Shown: in pieces, positions 42,785 to 55,721 of the stretch
Layout: the number at the start of each line of letters is the position of its first letter
How positions within the stretch are numbered: the first letter of the stretch is position 1
Origin: an uncultured Erythrobacter sp.
GTDB taxonomy: Bacteria; Pseudomonadota; Alphaproteobacteria; Sphingomonadales; Sphingomonadaceae
DNA length: 64,000 bases
Direction of reading: 5' to 3'
Assembly (NCBI GenBank): GCA_913055155.1
Contig: CAJXJR010000003.1
Location: 62,001-126,000 of the forward strand
Position numbers and translations under genes: made by a program
The notes under the pieces: model-generated
Database searches by the model: none
Seen by the model: only the letters and a program-made list of their open reading frames with translations
Told to the model about the DNA's origin: nothing

Positions 42785-44089
42785 ATGAACGACATCACCA
42801 TCGCCCGAGTCCGCGAAATCATCGCGGAAGGAAAGATGACCCGCGCCGGACTTGCCCGCGCTGCCGGTCTGCACGCAAACACCCTTCGCGACTGCAACGA
42901 AGACGGCTGGAATCCCACTGCCGACACGCTGGGCAAGCTCGACCGCTTCTTGACGGAGAACGACGATTCGCCCGTGCTCGTCGGGATCGAGGAAATTATC
43001 GAGGAAGCGCGCAACGGCCGCATGTACATCCTTGTCGATGACGAGGACCGCGAGAACGAGGGCGACCTCATCATCCCGGCGCAGATGGCAACGCCCGATG
43101 CGGTCAATTTCATGGCCACCCATGGCCGCGGCCTGATCTGCCTTGCCCTTACCCGCCAGCGAGTCGATGCGCTGGGCCTGGAACTGATGAGCCGCAAGAA
43201 CCGCACGCGGCACGAAACCGCCTTCACGGTTGCCATCGAGGCGCGCGAAGGCGTGACAACCGGCATCAGTGCCGCAGACCGTGCCCGCACCGTCTCGGTA
43301 GCCATCGATGCCAGCAAGGGGCCGGACGACATCGTCACCCCCGGCCACGTCTTCCCGCTGGTGGCGCGCGAAGGCGGCGTGCTGGTACGCGCCGGCCACA
43401 CCGAGGCTGCGGTGGACATCTCGCGCCTTGCCGGCCTCAACCCCAGCGGCGTGATCTGCGAGATCATGAACGAGGACGGGTCGATGGCGCGGCTGGAAGA
43501 CCTGATCGGCTTCGGACGCAAGCACGGCCTGAAGATCGGCACCATCCGCGACCTAATCGCCTATCGCCGCAAGCACGATCACATCGTGGAAAAGCGGGCG
43601 GAGGAACGCTTCACCAGCAACTGGGGCGACGATTGGCGCGCGGTCGCGTTCTACAACACCGCGACAAAGGGTGAGACCATGGCGCTGGTGAAAGGCCATA
43701 TCGACTCATCCACCCCTACGCTGGTGCGCATGCACGCGCTGTCGATCTTCGACGATGTCTTCGCCCGCAAGTCGGAACGCAGCGGCCTTCTGGAAGGCGC
43801 GATGAAGATGATCGCGGAGGAGGGATCCGGCGTGGTCGTGCTGATCAACCGGCCCAATGCCGATTTTGCCTCGCGTTCGGTCAAGGCGCTGGGCAAGCAG
43901 GCGCCGCGTGAAGCCAACCCCATTTCCGAGGAACAGCGCGACTATGGCGTTGGTGCGCAGATCCTGACAGAACTGGGGGTCAGCGACATGATCCTGCTTA
44001 CCAACACCAGCCATTCCCTTGTCGGGCTGGATGGCTATGGCTTGTCCATCGTCGGCGAGAAGCCGATTCGTATCGAGGAGAACGCCTGA
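42785..44089 (+). CDS. ribB: HTH - DHBP synthase (RibB) - degenerate RibA-like domain fusion
   Basis: 434 residues in three parts. Residues ~5-58 form a helix-turn-helix of the lambda-repressor kind ([53 protein letters not shown], shown in overlapping parts: [19 protein letters not shown] is the core). Residues ~65-270 are 3,4-dihydroxy-2-butanone-4-phosphate synthase, with R89-E90...D94 in [11 protein letters not shown]205 (AGHTEAAVD) and E226 (CEIMNEDG) as active-site residues. Residues ~275-434 look like GTP cyclohydrolase II, but the three zinc cysteines are gone: SECLTGD and RCDC positions read ALSIFDD and SERS. So only the RibB reaction is expected. Coupled to ribH by TGATG. The N-terminal HTH is the odd part. 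Confidence 0.9.
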   Translation: MNDITIARVREIIAEGKMTRAGLARAAGLHANTLRDCNEDGWNPTADTLGKLDRFLTENDDSPVLVGIEEIIEEARNGRMYILVDDEDRENEGDLIIPAQMATPDAVNFMATHGRGLICLALTRQRVDALGLELMSRKNRTRHETAFTVAIEAREGVTTGISAADRARTVSVAIDASKGPDDIVTPGHVFPLVAREGGVLVRAGHTEAAVDISRLAGLNPSGVICEIMNEDGSMARLEDLIGFGRKHGLKIGTIRDLIAYRRKHDHIVEKRAEERFTSNWGDDWRAVAFYNTATKGETMALVKGHIDSSTPTLVRMHALSIFDDVFARKSERSGLLEGAMKMIAEEGSGVVVLINRPNADFASRSVKALGKQAPREANPISEEQRDYGVGAQILTELGVSDMILLTNTSHSLVGLDGYGLSIVGEKPIRIEENA

Positions 44090-44508
44090 TGGCCCGCTTT
44101 CTGATCGTCGAGGCCCGGTTCTACGGCCACCTGAACGACATGCTGGTCGCAGGTGCAACGGCCGCACTGGAAGATGCCGGCCACCAGGCCGATGTCATCA
44201 CCGTGCCCGGCGCGCTGGAAGTGCCCGGTGCCATCGCCCTGGCAGCCGAAAGCGGGCAGTATGACGGCTTTGTCGCCATCGGCGTGGTCATCCGTGGGGA
44301 AACCTACCATTTCGAAATCGTGGCCGGGGAAAGCGCGCGCGCCATCATGGCATTGACCATGGATGGCATCGCCATCGGCAATGGCATCCTGACCACCGAG
44401 AAGGAGGCCCAGGCGCTGGTGCGCGCCGACCCGGCGCAAAAGAACAAGGGCGGCGAGGCGGCACAGGCCGCGATCCGCCTGCTGGAACTGCGGGAGCAAT
44501 TCGCATGA
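44089..44508 (+). CDS. ribH: 6,7-dimethyl-8-ribityllumazine synthase
   Basis: 139 residues. Condenses the RibB product 3,4-dihydroxy-2-butanone 4-phosphate with the ribityl-aminouracil from RibD. Substrate motifs [17 protein letters not shown] and the [23 protein letters not shown] segment with the catalytic histidine are intact. It shares a base with the RibB stop and overlaps the aldo/keto reductase start (ATGA). ribD, riboflavin synthase and an active RibA must be elsewhere. Confidence 0.95.
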   Translation: MARFLIVEARFYGHLNDMLVAGATAALEDAGHQADVITVPGALEVPGAIALAAESGQYDGFVAIGVVIRGETYHFEIVAGESARAIMALTMDGIAIGNGILTTEKEAQALVRADPAQKNKGGEAAQAAIRLLELREQFA

Positions 44509-45458
44509 GTGAGCAGACCTTCATCGCCGGCCTTCCCCTGGTGCTGGGTGGCAACGTTTTCGGCTGGAGCGCTTCGGGCGAGGAAGGCTTTGCCGTGCTC
44601 GATGCCTTTTACGAGGCAGGCGGCCGCATGATCGACACCGCCGATGTCTATTCGGCCTGGATACCCGGCCATGTCGGCGGCGAATCGGAAACCTACCTCG
44701 GCAAGTGGCTGGCCTCTCGCGGCGTGCGCAAGGACATGCGCATCCACACCAAGACCGGCATGTGGACCGGCAAGCCCGGCGCCCCTGGCGAAATGGGCGA
44801 TCCCGAACTTTACAAGCCCGAGAAGGTGCTGGCCCATCTCGATGGGTCGCTGGAACGGCTGCAAACCGACTACGTCGACCTGTATTATGCTCATCGCGAC
44901 TACGAGGAACTGGCAATAGGCGCCATTGTCGATGCCTTCGAAGGCGCGGTGCAGACCGGCAAGGTGCGCGCGCTGGGCGCATCGAACTTCCAGGCCGAGC
45001 GCCTGGGTGCGGCGCTGGATTATGCCGAAAAGGAAGGCAAGACGCCCTTCACCGCCCTGCAGAACGAATACAACCTCGTCGCGCGCGGTTCCTATGGTGC
45101 AGACTTGCAGGCGCTATGTACCTCGCGCGGAATTGCGATGCTGCCATTCTTCGGCCTCGCTGCGGGCTATCTCACGGGCAAGTACCGCAAGCCGGAAGAT
45201 TTCGAGGCCAACACGCGCGGCTATCGCACGAAGGACTATGCCGAAGTCGGCCCGCCGGTGCTGGCCGTGATGGACGAGATTGCTGCCGATACCGGCGCCA
45301 GCCTGCCGGCCATCGCGCTGGCCTGGCTGGTGCGCCAGCCCGGCATCCCTGCCCCCATCGCCAGCGCCCGCAACACGGAACAGCTGAAGACGCTGCTGGA
45401 ATTCACCAGCCTGGAGCTGACCGACGAACAAGTGACCCGGCTGACCGACGCGCTCTGA
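44505..45458 (+). CDS. Aldo/keto reductase
   Basis: 317-residue NADPH-dependent AKR. Barrel motifs: [18 protein letters not shown], the catalytic DTADVYSAW tyrosine region, HTKTGMW lysine, [10 protein letters not shown] histidine, and the cofactor part [27 protein letters not shown]. Most similar in style to the YajO/auxin-responsive group. It is the third gene of the RibB operon; whether it acts on pyridoxal, a sugar or a flavin-related aldehyde cannot be told. Confidence 0.9.
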   Translation: MSEQTFIAGLPLVLGGNVFGWSASGEEGFAVLDAFYEAGGRMIDTADVYSAWIPGHVGGESETYLGKWLASRGVRKDMRIHTKTGMWTGKPGAPGEMGDPELYKPEKVLAHLDGSLERLQTDYVDLYYAHRDYEELAIGAIVDAFEGAVQTGKVRALGASNFQAERLGAALDYAEKEGKTPFTALQNEYNLVARGSYGADLQALCTSRGIAMLPFFGLAAGYLTGKYRKPEDFEANTRGYRTKDYAEVGPPVLAVMDEIAADTGASLPAIALAWLVRQPGIPAPIASARNTEQLKTLLEFTSLELTDEQVTRLTDAL

Positions 45459-45603
45459 CAATCAAAACCGACCACATCGGAATGTGAACTTGTTGGACAA
45501 TGTTGGAAGGGGCAGGCCGGGAACGCGCCGATTCCATCCGCCTGCAACAGGGCCTTAAAGGCACCCAGGGGAACCGAGGCGCCCCGAACGCGCTCATTCG
45601 GGC

Positions 45604-47201
<1,598 letters not shown>

Positions 47202-47210
47202 CTATCGCCC

Positions 47211-47235
47211 GGAACTTTGCACTGCAACATGCGTT
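47211..47235 (+). promoter_or_regulatory. EcfG-type general stress promoter
   Basis: GGAAC (47211-47215), a 16-base spacer and CGTT (47232-47235) fit the alphaproteobacterial EcfG consensus GGAAC-N16/17-cGTT. It points at the membrane-stress operon whose first ATG is at 47314, giving a leader of about 70 bases. The genes downstream are of a kind often induced in stationary phase. Match found by eye; consensus knowledge is established. Confidence 0.55.
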
Positions 47236-47241
47236 GATATC

Positions 47242-47269
47242 TTGAACGGGGGTGTCTTACCCCCATAAT
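47242..47269 (+). promoter_or_regulatory. Second possible promoter overlapping a G5/C5 hairpin
   Basis: TTGAAC (47242-47247) and CATAAT (47264-47269) with a 16-base spacer could be a sigma-70 promoter. The spacer is itself GGGGG-TGTCTTA-CCCCC, which would form a hairpin at the very 5' end of an EcfG-driven transcript. Either reading is possible. Confidence 0.3.
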
Positions 47270-47313
47270 ACGATTTGAGGGACACTCAAGTGAACCCAGG
47301 AAGGGAAACGACA

Positions 47314-47850
47314 ATGGCAGCAAAGAAGCCCGCAACGCCCAAGAAAACCGCCGCCGCCGCCGAAGCCGAAACGGTCGAGGCCCCCGCCGCGGAAACCACT
47401 TCCAGCAACACCGCCGAAGCCAAGTCGCGTTTCAATGCCGCGATCGAGGAAGCGAAGGCCGGCGCCGTCGCGCTTGGCGACGAAGCCAAGCAGCGCGCCT
47501 CCAGCTATCGCGACGAAGCAAAGGCGCGCGGTGAGGACTGGGCCGGAGACGCGAAGACCAAGGCCGGCGAACTGGCGCAGGAAGGCAAGCATAAGGCCAG
47601 CGAGGCCTTGACGGGCCTGTCGCGCGTGATCGACGAGAACGCACCGACGCTGGATGAAAAGCTTGGCCCGAAATACGGCGAATATGCCCGTTCGGCCTCG
47701 CGCAGCCTGCAGGACAATGCCCGCAAGCTGGAAGAAAAGAGCTTCGACGAACTGGCAGAGGAATCGCGCGAAGCGATCCGCAAGAGCCCGGCCACGGCTG
47801 TCGGCCTGGCCGCGCTGGTCGGTTTCCTGTTCGCCCGACTGTTCCGCTAA
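47314..47850 (+). CDS. DUF883/ElaB-YqjD-like membrane-anchored protein
   Basis: 178 residues: a Lys/Ala/Glu-rich N-terminus, a long amphipathic helical region with regular AKxxA/DEAK patterns (ARGEDWAGDAKTKAGELAQ and similar), and one C-terminal membrane helix (PATAVGLAALVGFLFARLFR) with a dibasic end. This is the form of ElaB/YqjD proteins, inner-membrane tail-anchored proteins of stationary phase that in enterics bind ribosomes. ATG 47314 follows AAGGGAAA. First of four closely spaced genes. Confidence 0.8.
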   Translation: MAAKKPATPKKTAAAAEAETVEAPAAETTSSNTAEAKSRFNAAIEEAKAGAVALGDEAKQRASSYRDEAKARGEDWAGDAKTKAGELAQEGKHKASEALTGLSRVIDENAPTLDEKLGPKYGEYARSASRSLQDNARKLEEKSFDELAEESREAIRKSPATAVGLAALVGFLFARLFR

Positions 47851-47856
47851 TCCCCT

Positions 47857-48333
47857 GTGCAGGGACGGGACGAGCAAACCGGCTTTGCCCCGCTAGCCGA
47901 TAGCGGCGAAGCCCAGGCCCCCGCGCATCCGCAGAACGATCCGGCGCCACCCGCCGGTGAGCCTGCGGAGACGCGGTCGCTGGCTGACGACCTTGAAGCG
48001 CTGGTTGATGATGCCCGCACCTACATGGATGCGGAGCTGAATTACCAGAAGACTCGCGCCAGCTTCGCCGCTGACCGGGTCAAGAAGACCATCGCCTTTG
48101 GCGCAGTTGCCGCATTTCTGGCCGTGCTGGCACTGATCGGCCTGACCATGGGCCTCATCATCGCGCTCACCCCGCACCTGACCGCGTGGGGTGCAACAGC
48201 CGTAGTGGTGCTTGGCCTGCTGTTGATCGCCGCCATCCTTGCGAGCAAGGCGGGCAAGGCGTGGAACGGCATGATGGCCGAGTTCAAGAGCGAGGATGAC
48301 CAGACCGAAAAGGACCGGGCGGACCATGGCTGA
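47857..48333 (+). CDS. Phage-holin-3_6/YqjE-like membrane protein
   Basis: 158 residues from GTG 47857, six bases after the previous stop. Hydrophilic Pro/Ala-rich start, a helix (DDLEALVDDARTYMDAELNYQKTRASFAADRVKK), then two transmembrane helices (TIAFGAVAAFLAVLALIGLTMGLIIAL and WGATAVVVLGLLLIAAILA) and a charged end. Fits the putative Actinobacterial holin-X/YqjE family; in spite of the name there is no phage context. Overlaps the next gene by eight bases. Confidence 0.8.
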   Translation: MQGRDEQTGFAPLADSGEAQAPAHPQNDPAPPAGEPAETRSLADDLEALVDDARTYMDAELNYQKTRASFAADRVKKTIAFGAVAAFLAVLALIGLTMGLIIALTPHLTAWGATAVVVLGLLLIAAILASKAGKAWNGMMAEFKSEDDQTEKDRADHG

Positions 48334-48703
48334 CATCGAACAGCAGCTTCGCGAAGACCGCGCGCTGCGCGATGCAGCCAAGCGGCTGGTGACCGCCGGC
48401 ATCGACCATGTGAAGGGCGACATGGCGGAGAAAGGCGTTGGCAGTCGCTTGTTCGAACGCGTGAAAGACGGTGCAGCCGAAATGGCCGAGAGTTCCGCCG
48501 ACTATGCCAGCAGCAATCGCTCGCAGGTCGGTACCGGCATCGCTTTCGGCCTGCTGGCTTTCGTTGGCTGGCTGTTCCGCGACCAGCTGGCCGATGCCAT
48601 CAACGCCGCACTCGAAGAAGCGGGCGAGCTCGAGAGCGAAAGCGCCGCCCAAGCCCTGACAGAAGACCCCTCAGAAACCCCGGAGAGCCCCCATGACCGA
48701 TAG
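48326..48703 (+). CDS. Single-pass membrane protein of the stress operon
   Basis: 125 residues from ATG 48326. Helical N-terminus (ADIEQQLREDRALRDAAKRLVTAGIDHVKGDMAEKGVGSRL in overlapping segments; no family match), a membrane helix (VGTGIAFGLLAFVGWLF), and an acidic C-terminus (EEAGELESESAAQALTEDP). Located between the YqjE-like and the last gene with overlaps on both sides, so it is probably part of the same membrane assembly. Function unknown. Confidence 0.75.
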   Translation: MADIEQQLREDRALRDAAKRLVTAGIDHVKGDMAEKGVGSRLFERVKDGAAEMAESSADYASSNRSQVGTGIAFGLLAFVGWLFRDQLADAINAALEEAGELESESAAQALTEDPSETPESPHDR

Positions 48704-49217
48704 CAAACGCGAAGAGATCAAGAGCCGCATCGAAGCCGCACAGGCGCGCGAAGCCGCGCTGGCAGAGCCGACCACCACGCAGCGCGTCGCCGAAAAGGCG
48801 TCCGAAGCCGGCGATGCCTTTACCAGTTTCGTGAAGGAGCACCCGCTTGCAGCAGCCGCAGGCGGCGTTGCCTTGGGCATCCTGGTCGCAAGCATGTTCA
48901 AGGGCCCGCGCCGTGCCGCGGCCCGTGGCGGCGCAAGGGCCGTCAGCCTCGCCACGATCGGCGCGGAAATGGCCAGTTCGTTTGCCGAAGAACTGCTCGA
49001 CGATGCGAAGGACCTGGGGCGCGAAGGCATACGCCGCGCAGAGGATCTTGGCCGCGAAGGCGCGCACAAGGTGGAAGACTTCAGCGATTCCGTGGGCGAC
49101 CGCGCCCGTTCGATCCGCCGCGATGCCACCTACAACGCCAGCCGTGCCGGCGATGCCGCCCGCATCGCCGGCCGCGAGACCGGCAAGCGCATTGCCCGTG
49201 CCTTCAAGGCTCGCTGA
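48693..49217 (+). CDS. Membrane-anchored helical repeat protein
   Basis: 174 residues. A charged N-terminal helix, one membrane segment (PLAAAAGGVALGILVASMF), then a long basic and amphipathic C-terminal region with repeated REGxxRAEDLGREGxxK and SRAGDAARIAGRE patterns, likely a coiled coil lying in the cytoplasm and possibly binding nucleic acid or membrane; this is inference. Eleven-base overlap with the previous gene. Followed by a terminator-like hairpin. Confidence 0.75.
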   Translation: MTDSKREEIKSRIEAAQAREAALAEPTTTQRVAEKASEAGDAFTSFVKEHPLAAAAGGVALGILVASMFKGPRRAAARGGARAVSLATIGAEMASSFAEELLDDAKDLGREGIRRAEDLGREGAHKVEDFSDSVGDRARSIRRDATYNASRAGDAARIAGRETGKRIARAFKAR

Positions 49218-49240
49218 CACCCTTCGCAAATGCACAAAAG

Positions 49241-49292
49241 GCCCCTTGCGCTCCGGGCACTTTCGCCTAGAGCCCAAGGGGCATTTTGTTTT
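49241..49292 (+). terminator. Long-loop intrinsic terminator after the stress operon
   Basis: GCCCCTTG (49241-49248) pairs with CAAGGGGC (49275-49282), then ATTTTGTTTT. The 26-base loop is large, but the T-rich tail and the place 24 bases after the last stop support termination. It also lies just upstream of the DUF4170 gene start. Confidence 0.6.
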
Positions 49293-49318
49293 CACCTGAT
49301 ACCGAAAGGGCGATCCGC

Positions 49319-49558
49319 ATGTCTGAAGAATATGAAAACCAGCTCCTCCACATGGTGATCGGTGGCCGTGTGCGGGATCCGCGCGGCCTGGATTTCCAGG
49401 ACCTGAAAGATATCCACGTCGTCGGCTTCTTCCCCGATTATGCCAGCGCGGAAGAGGCATGGCGCGGCTGGGCCCAGCGCACCGTGGACGATGCCGAGAT
49501 GAAATACGTCATCGTGCACCTTCACAAACTGCTTGAGCCCGACCTTCCGGGCGCCTGA
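49319..49558 (+). CDS. DUF4170 small protein
   Basis: 79-residue soluble protein: LLHMVIGGRVRDPRGLDFQDLKDIHVVGFFPDYASAEEAWRGWAQRTVDDAEMKYVIVHLHKLLEPD, here cited in part. This compact alpha/beta pattern with GGR, HVVGFFPDYASAEEAWR and the YVIVHLH strand matches DUF4170, found mainly in alphaproteobacteria; function unknown. ATG 49319 is chosen because the preceding frame runs through the terminator stem. Confidence 0.78.
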   Translation: MSEEYENQLLHMVIGGRVRDPRGLDFQDLKDIHVVGFFPDYASAEEAWRGWAQRTVDDAEMKYVIVHLHKLLEPDLPGA

Positions 49559-49570
49559 TTTCCCGAACAA

Positions 49571-49597
49571 AAAAGCCCCGCGGCCTGCGGGGCTTTT
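49571..49597. terminator. Bidirectional intrinsic terminator
   Basis: AAAAGCCCCGC (49571-49581), loop GGCCT, GCGGGGCTTTT (49587-49597): an 11-base-pair stem with A-run and T-run on the two sides, so it can end transcription of both the DUF4170 gene (forward) and greA (reverse). Confidence 0.85.
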
Positions 49598-49619
49598 CGT
49601 ATCCGGCGATGCAGGCCGA

Positions 49620-50087
49620 TCAGATGAATTCGATCTTGTCGATCAGGTAGAACTTCTCGCCCGAAGGCACGGTCACTTCTACCTCTTCACCCACGCTCTT
49701 GCCGATCAGGGCGCGTGCCAGCGGGCTTTCGTAGGAAATGCGACCGCGCTTGGCATCGCTCTCCGCCTGGCCCACGATCTGATACGTCAGCGGTTTGTCG
49801 TCCTCGTCCAGCACGGTGACGGTGGCGCCGAACACCACCTTGTCACCCGAAAGCGTGGCGGGATCGATGATCTGCGCACGGCTGGTCTTGTCTTCCAGCT
49901 CGGCAATCTGCGCTTCCACCTGGCCCTGGCGTTCCTTGGCCGCGTGGTATTCGGCGTTTTCGGAAAGATCGCCATGCGCGCGCGCCTCCTCGATCGCGTC
50001 CACGATCCGGGGGCGCTCCTCGCGCAATGCCTTCAAATCGGCGGTCAGCTTTTCATAGCCTTCCGCAAGCATCGGCACTTTCTGCAT
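49620..50087 (-). CDS. greA: Transcript cleavage factor GreA
   Basis: Rescues backtracked RNA polymerase by stimulating transcript cleavage. 155 residues: N-terminal coiled coil with the acidic tip GDLSENAEY (D40, E43), and C-terminal FKBP-like domain ending in [35 protein letters not shown]. It sits 100 bases after carB, in the same direction, with no obvious strong terminator between, so some read-through is possible. Confidence 0.96.
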   Translation of the reverse strand: MQKVPMLAEGYEKLTADLKALREERPRIVDAIEEARAHGDLSENAEYHAAKERQGQVEAQIAELEDKTSRAQIIDPATLSGDKVVFGATVTVLDEDDKPLTYQIVGQAESDAKRGRISYESPLARALIGKSVGEEVEVTVPSGEKFYLIDKIEFI

Positions 50088-50187
50088 TGTATTCCCTGCT
50101 TTCTGAGACTCTCGTCAAAACGGCCCTGCCCCGCCCTTCATGGGCGGCTATTGGAGCCGAACTGGGGGGAGAGGTGCGGTTTAAATC

Positions 50188-53510
<3,323 letters not shown>

Positions 53511-53511
<1 letters not shown>

Positions 53512-53861
53512 TAGTCGCCTTTGAAGAGTGCAAAGATTGAGACGATTAGGGCACCGAATGCGATCCAGTCGCTTCGTTGAATTGACTTAAGCCGCCCTCT
53601 GAACGTCCGCGAAGCGCGCCGCTGCTTGATCTCAGTGACGTGATCTCGGCCCGCCCTATTCAAATCGAAAAAGTAGCCTGCGATTGCAGTTCCGCTTCCG
53701 AATTCCTTGTTTTCATTAATGAAGCGAATGAGCCAATCCTCATTCGCAGAGATGCCTTTTGCTGCACAATCTTTCTCGAGGTCGGAGCCAGTTGACCCAG
53801 TAGCCTCCTCGAGCTCGAAAATGCCCACGAAGAGCTCTTCTGACCAAGAATCGAAGTTCAC
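53511..53861 (-). CDS. Unknown 116-residue protein between carA and carB
   Basis: Starts at GTG 53861 overlapping the carA stop (GTGA) and ends on TAA overlapping the carB ATG (TAATG), so it is translationally coupled on both sides. The sequence is acidic at the start ([28 protein letters not shown]), mixed in the middle ([29 protein letters not shown]), basic near the end ([19 protein letters not shown]) and finishes with a membrane-like helix [15 protein letters not shown] before KGD. Base composition is visibly lower in GC than carA and carB (near half by eye). No family recognised. It looks acquired and then fitted into the operon. Confidence 0.65.
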
Positions 53862-55042
53862 CCCAACATCCCCACAAACTTCTCGAACAGGTAGAAGCTG
53901 TCCTGCGGCCCCGGGCTCGCTTCCGGGTGGTACTGCACCCCGAAAGCCTTCTTGCCGCTGATCGAAATGCCGCAGTTCGAACCGTCGAACAGCGACACGT
54001 GCGTCTGCTCTACGCCCGCAGGCAGGGTGTCGGCGTCGACCGCAAAACCGTGGTTCATCGAGGTGATCTCGACAAGGCCCGAAGTTGCGCCCCAGCCCTC
54101 GCCCACGCGCTGGACCGGGTGGTTCGCGCCGCGGTGGCCCTGGTGCATTTTCACCGTCTTCGCGCCCGCTGCCAGCGCCAGCATCTGGTGGCCAAGGCAG
54201 ATGCCGAACAGCGGAATGTCCTTGTCCAGCAGCGCCTTGATCACCGGCACGGCATATTCACCCGTTGCCGCCGGGTCGCCGGGGCCGTTGGAAAGGAACA
54301 CGCCGTCGGGCTTGAGCGCGAGAATTTCCTCCAGCGAAGTCCTGGCCGGAACCACAGTCACCTTGGCACCAGCGCGCACGAGGTTGCGGAAGATGTTGTC
54401 CTTCGCGCCGAAGTCCATGGCGACCACGTGCGGGCGGCCATCGCCCTCCCCCGTGCCGTAGCCGTGGCCAAGGCGCCAGTAGGAGCCTTCCCAATTTTCC
54501 TGCTTCTCGCGCGTCACGCGCTGGGCCAGGTCCATGCCTTCCAGCCCCGGCCATTCCTGCGCCTGCTGCAGCAGCGCGTCGAGGTCGAACTTGCCCTCCG
54601 GCGAGTGTGCGATCACCGCGTTGGGCGCGCCGGACAGGCGGATGCGGCGGGTCAGCGCGCGGGTATCCACGCCCGCCAGGCCGATCTTGCCGTTCTTCGC
54701 CAGCCAGTCGCCGAATTCGCCCTGCGCGCGAAAGTTGCTGGAGAGCGTCACGTCCTCGCGCACCACGCAGCCCACGGCGCTTTCCACATCGTGGCTTTCC
54801 ACGTCTTCGGCATTGGTGCCGACGTTGCCGATGTGCGGGAAGGTGAAGGTGACGATCTGCCCGGCATAGCTGGGGTCCGTCATCACTTCCTGGTAGCCGG
54901 TCATGGCGGTGTTGAAGCACACCTCGCCCACCGCAGAGCCGGTGGCGCCGAAGCCCTTGCCCCAGACCACGGTTCCGTCGGCCAGGACGAGGCAACCCGT
55001 GGCCCCTTTAGGTTGCGCGCGCGAAGAGGCGGAAAAGGCCAT
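53858..55042 (-). CDS. carA: Carbamoyl-phosphate synthase small subunit
   Basis: Glutamine amidotransferase subunit that feeds ammonia to CarB. 394 residues: N-terminal CPSase_sm domain (LVLADGTVVWGKGFGATGSAVGEVCFNTAMTGYQEVMTDPSYAGQIVTFTFPHIGN in parts) and class I glutaminase with the nucleophile cysteine in FGICLGHQMLALA and the His-Glu in VQYHPEASPGP. The 152 bases to the divergent yqeY should hold its promoter. Downstream coupling goes to the unknown 116-residue gene rather than directly to carB. Confidence 0.97.
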   Translation of the reverse strand: MAFSASSRAQPKGATGCLVLADGTVVWGKGFGATGSAVGEVCFNTAMTGYQEVMTDPSYAGQIVTFTFPHIGNVGTNAEDVESHDVESAVGCVVREDVTLSSNFRAQGEFGDWLAKNGKIGLAGVDTRALTRRIRLSGAPNAVIAHSPEGKFDLDALLQQAQEWPGLEGMDLAQRVTREKQENWEGSYWRLGHGYGTGEGDGRPHVVAMDFGAKDNIFRNLVRAGAKVTVVPARTSLEEILALKPDGVFLSNGPGDPAATGEYAVPVIKALLDKDIPLFGICLGHQMLALAAGAKTVKMHQGHRGANHPVQRVGEGWGATSGLVEITSMNHGFAVDADTLPAGVEQTHVSLFDGSNCGISISGKKAFGVQYHPEASPGPQDSFYLFEKFVGMLG

Positions 55043-55194
55043 GGTGGCTCCCGTTGAATCAATGGACCGGCAATGTGTGCTAAGTCCCAGCCGCTAGAGG
55101 CGGTCCTGCCCTGCGTCAAGCGGAACACTTGGCTTTATTTGCAGGGAGCCTACATGGGGCCTCGAAACATCCACAGGATAGATACGAGAACACC

Positions 55195-55647
55195 ATGCTG
55201 CGCGACACGATCAAGGCCGAAACCGTCACCGCCATGAAGGCGAAGGACAAGGAACGCACCGCCGCGCTGCGGCTGATCGCGGCCAAGATCAAGGACCGCG
55301 ATATCGAGATGCGCACCAGGGAAAACGCCGGCGACGACGATGCGCTGGTGATCGACGTGTTGCAGAAGATGGCCAAGCAGCGCCGCGAATCGATCCAGAT
55401 GTACGAAGACGGTGGCCGCACCGAACTTGCCGAACAGGAAAAGGGCGAGCTGGCGGTGATCGAGGAATTCCTGCCCCAGCAGATGAGCGAGGAAGAAACC
55501 AAGGCCGCGATCGAGGCGATCAAGGCCGAAGTGGGCGCCGAAGGCATGAAGGACATGGGCAAGGTGATGGGCCAGCTGAAGGCGAAGCACGGCACCCAGC
55601 TGGACATGTCCAAGGCCAGCGGGTGGGTGAAGGAATCGCTTTCCTGA
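55195..55647 (+). CDS. GatB/YqeY-domain protein
   Basis: 150-residue helical protein of the YqeY family, related to the tRNA-binding tail of GatB. MLRDTIKAETVTAMKAKDKERTAALRLIAAKIKDRDIE opens it (cited in part: AMKAKDKERTAALRLI), and QMSEEETKAAIEAI and GMKDMGKVMGQLKAKHG are typical. Its exact role, perhaps in tRNA-dependent amidation or as an rpoD-linked factor, is not settled. It commonly lies upstream of dnaG and rpoD, as here. ATG 55195 is chosen over in-frame starts upstream lacking conservation. Confidence 0.88.
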   Translation: MLRDTIKAETVTAMKAKDKERTAALRLIAAKIKDRDIEMRTRENAGDDDALVIDVLQKMAKQRRESIQMYEDGGRTELAEQEKGELAVIEEFLPQQMSEEETKAAIEAIKAEVGAEGMKDMGKVMGQLKAKHGTQLDMSKASGWVKESLS

Positions 55648-55721
55648 GCGCTATCCCCAGCCCTCCACAGTTAATCTGCCGCGCCCTCGCGGCGAATCGC
55701 CAGTTTGGCTAGGATGCCGCC

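Noticed and set aside
48042-48287. Phage lysis module suggested by the holin-like protein
   Set aside because: No endolysin, structural phage gene or integrase; the family is also the chromosomal YqjE type.
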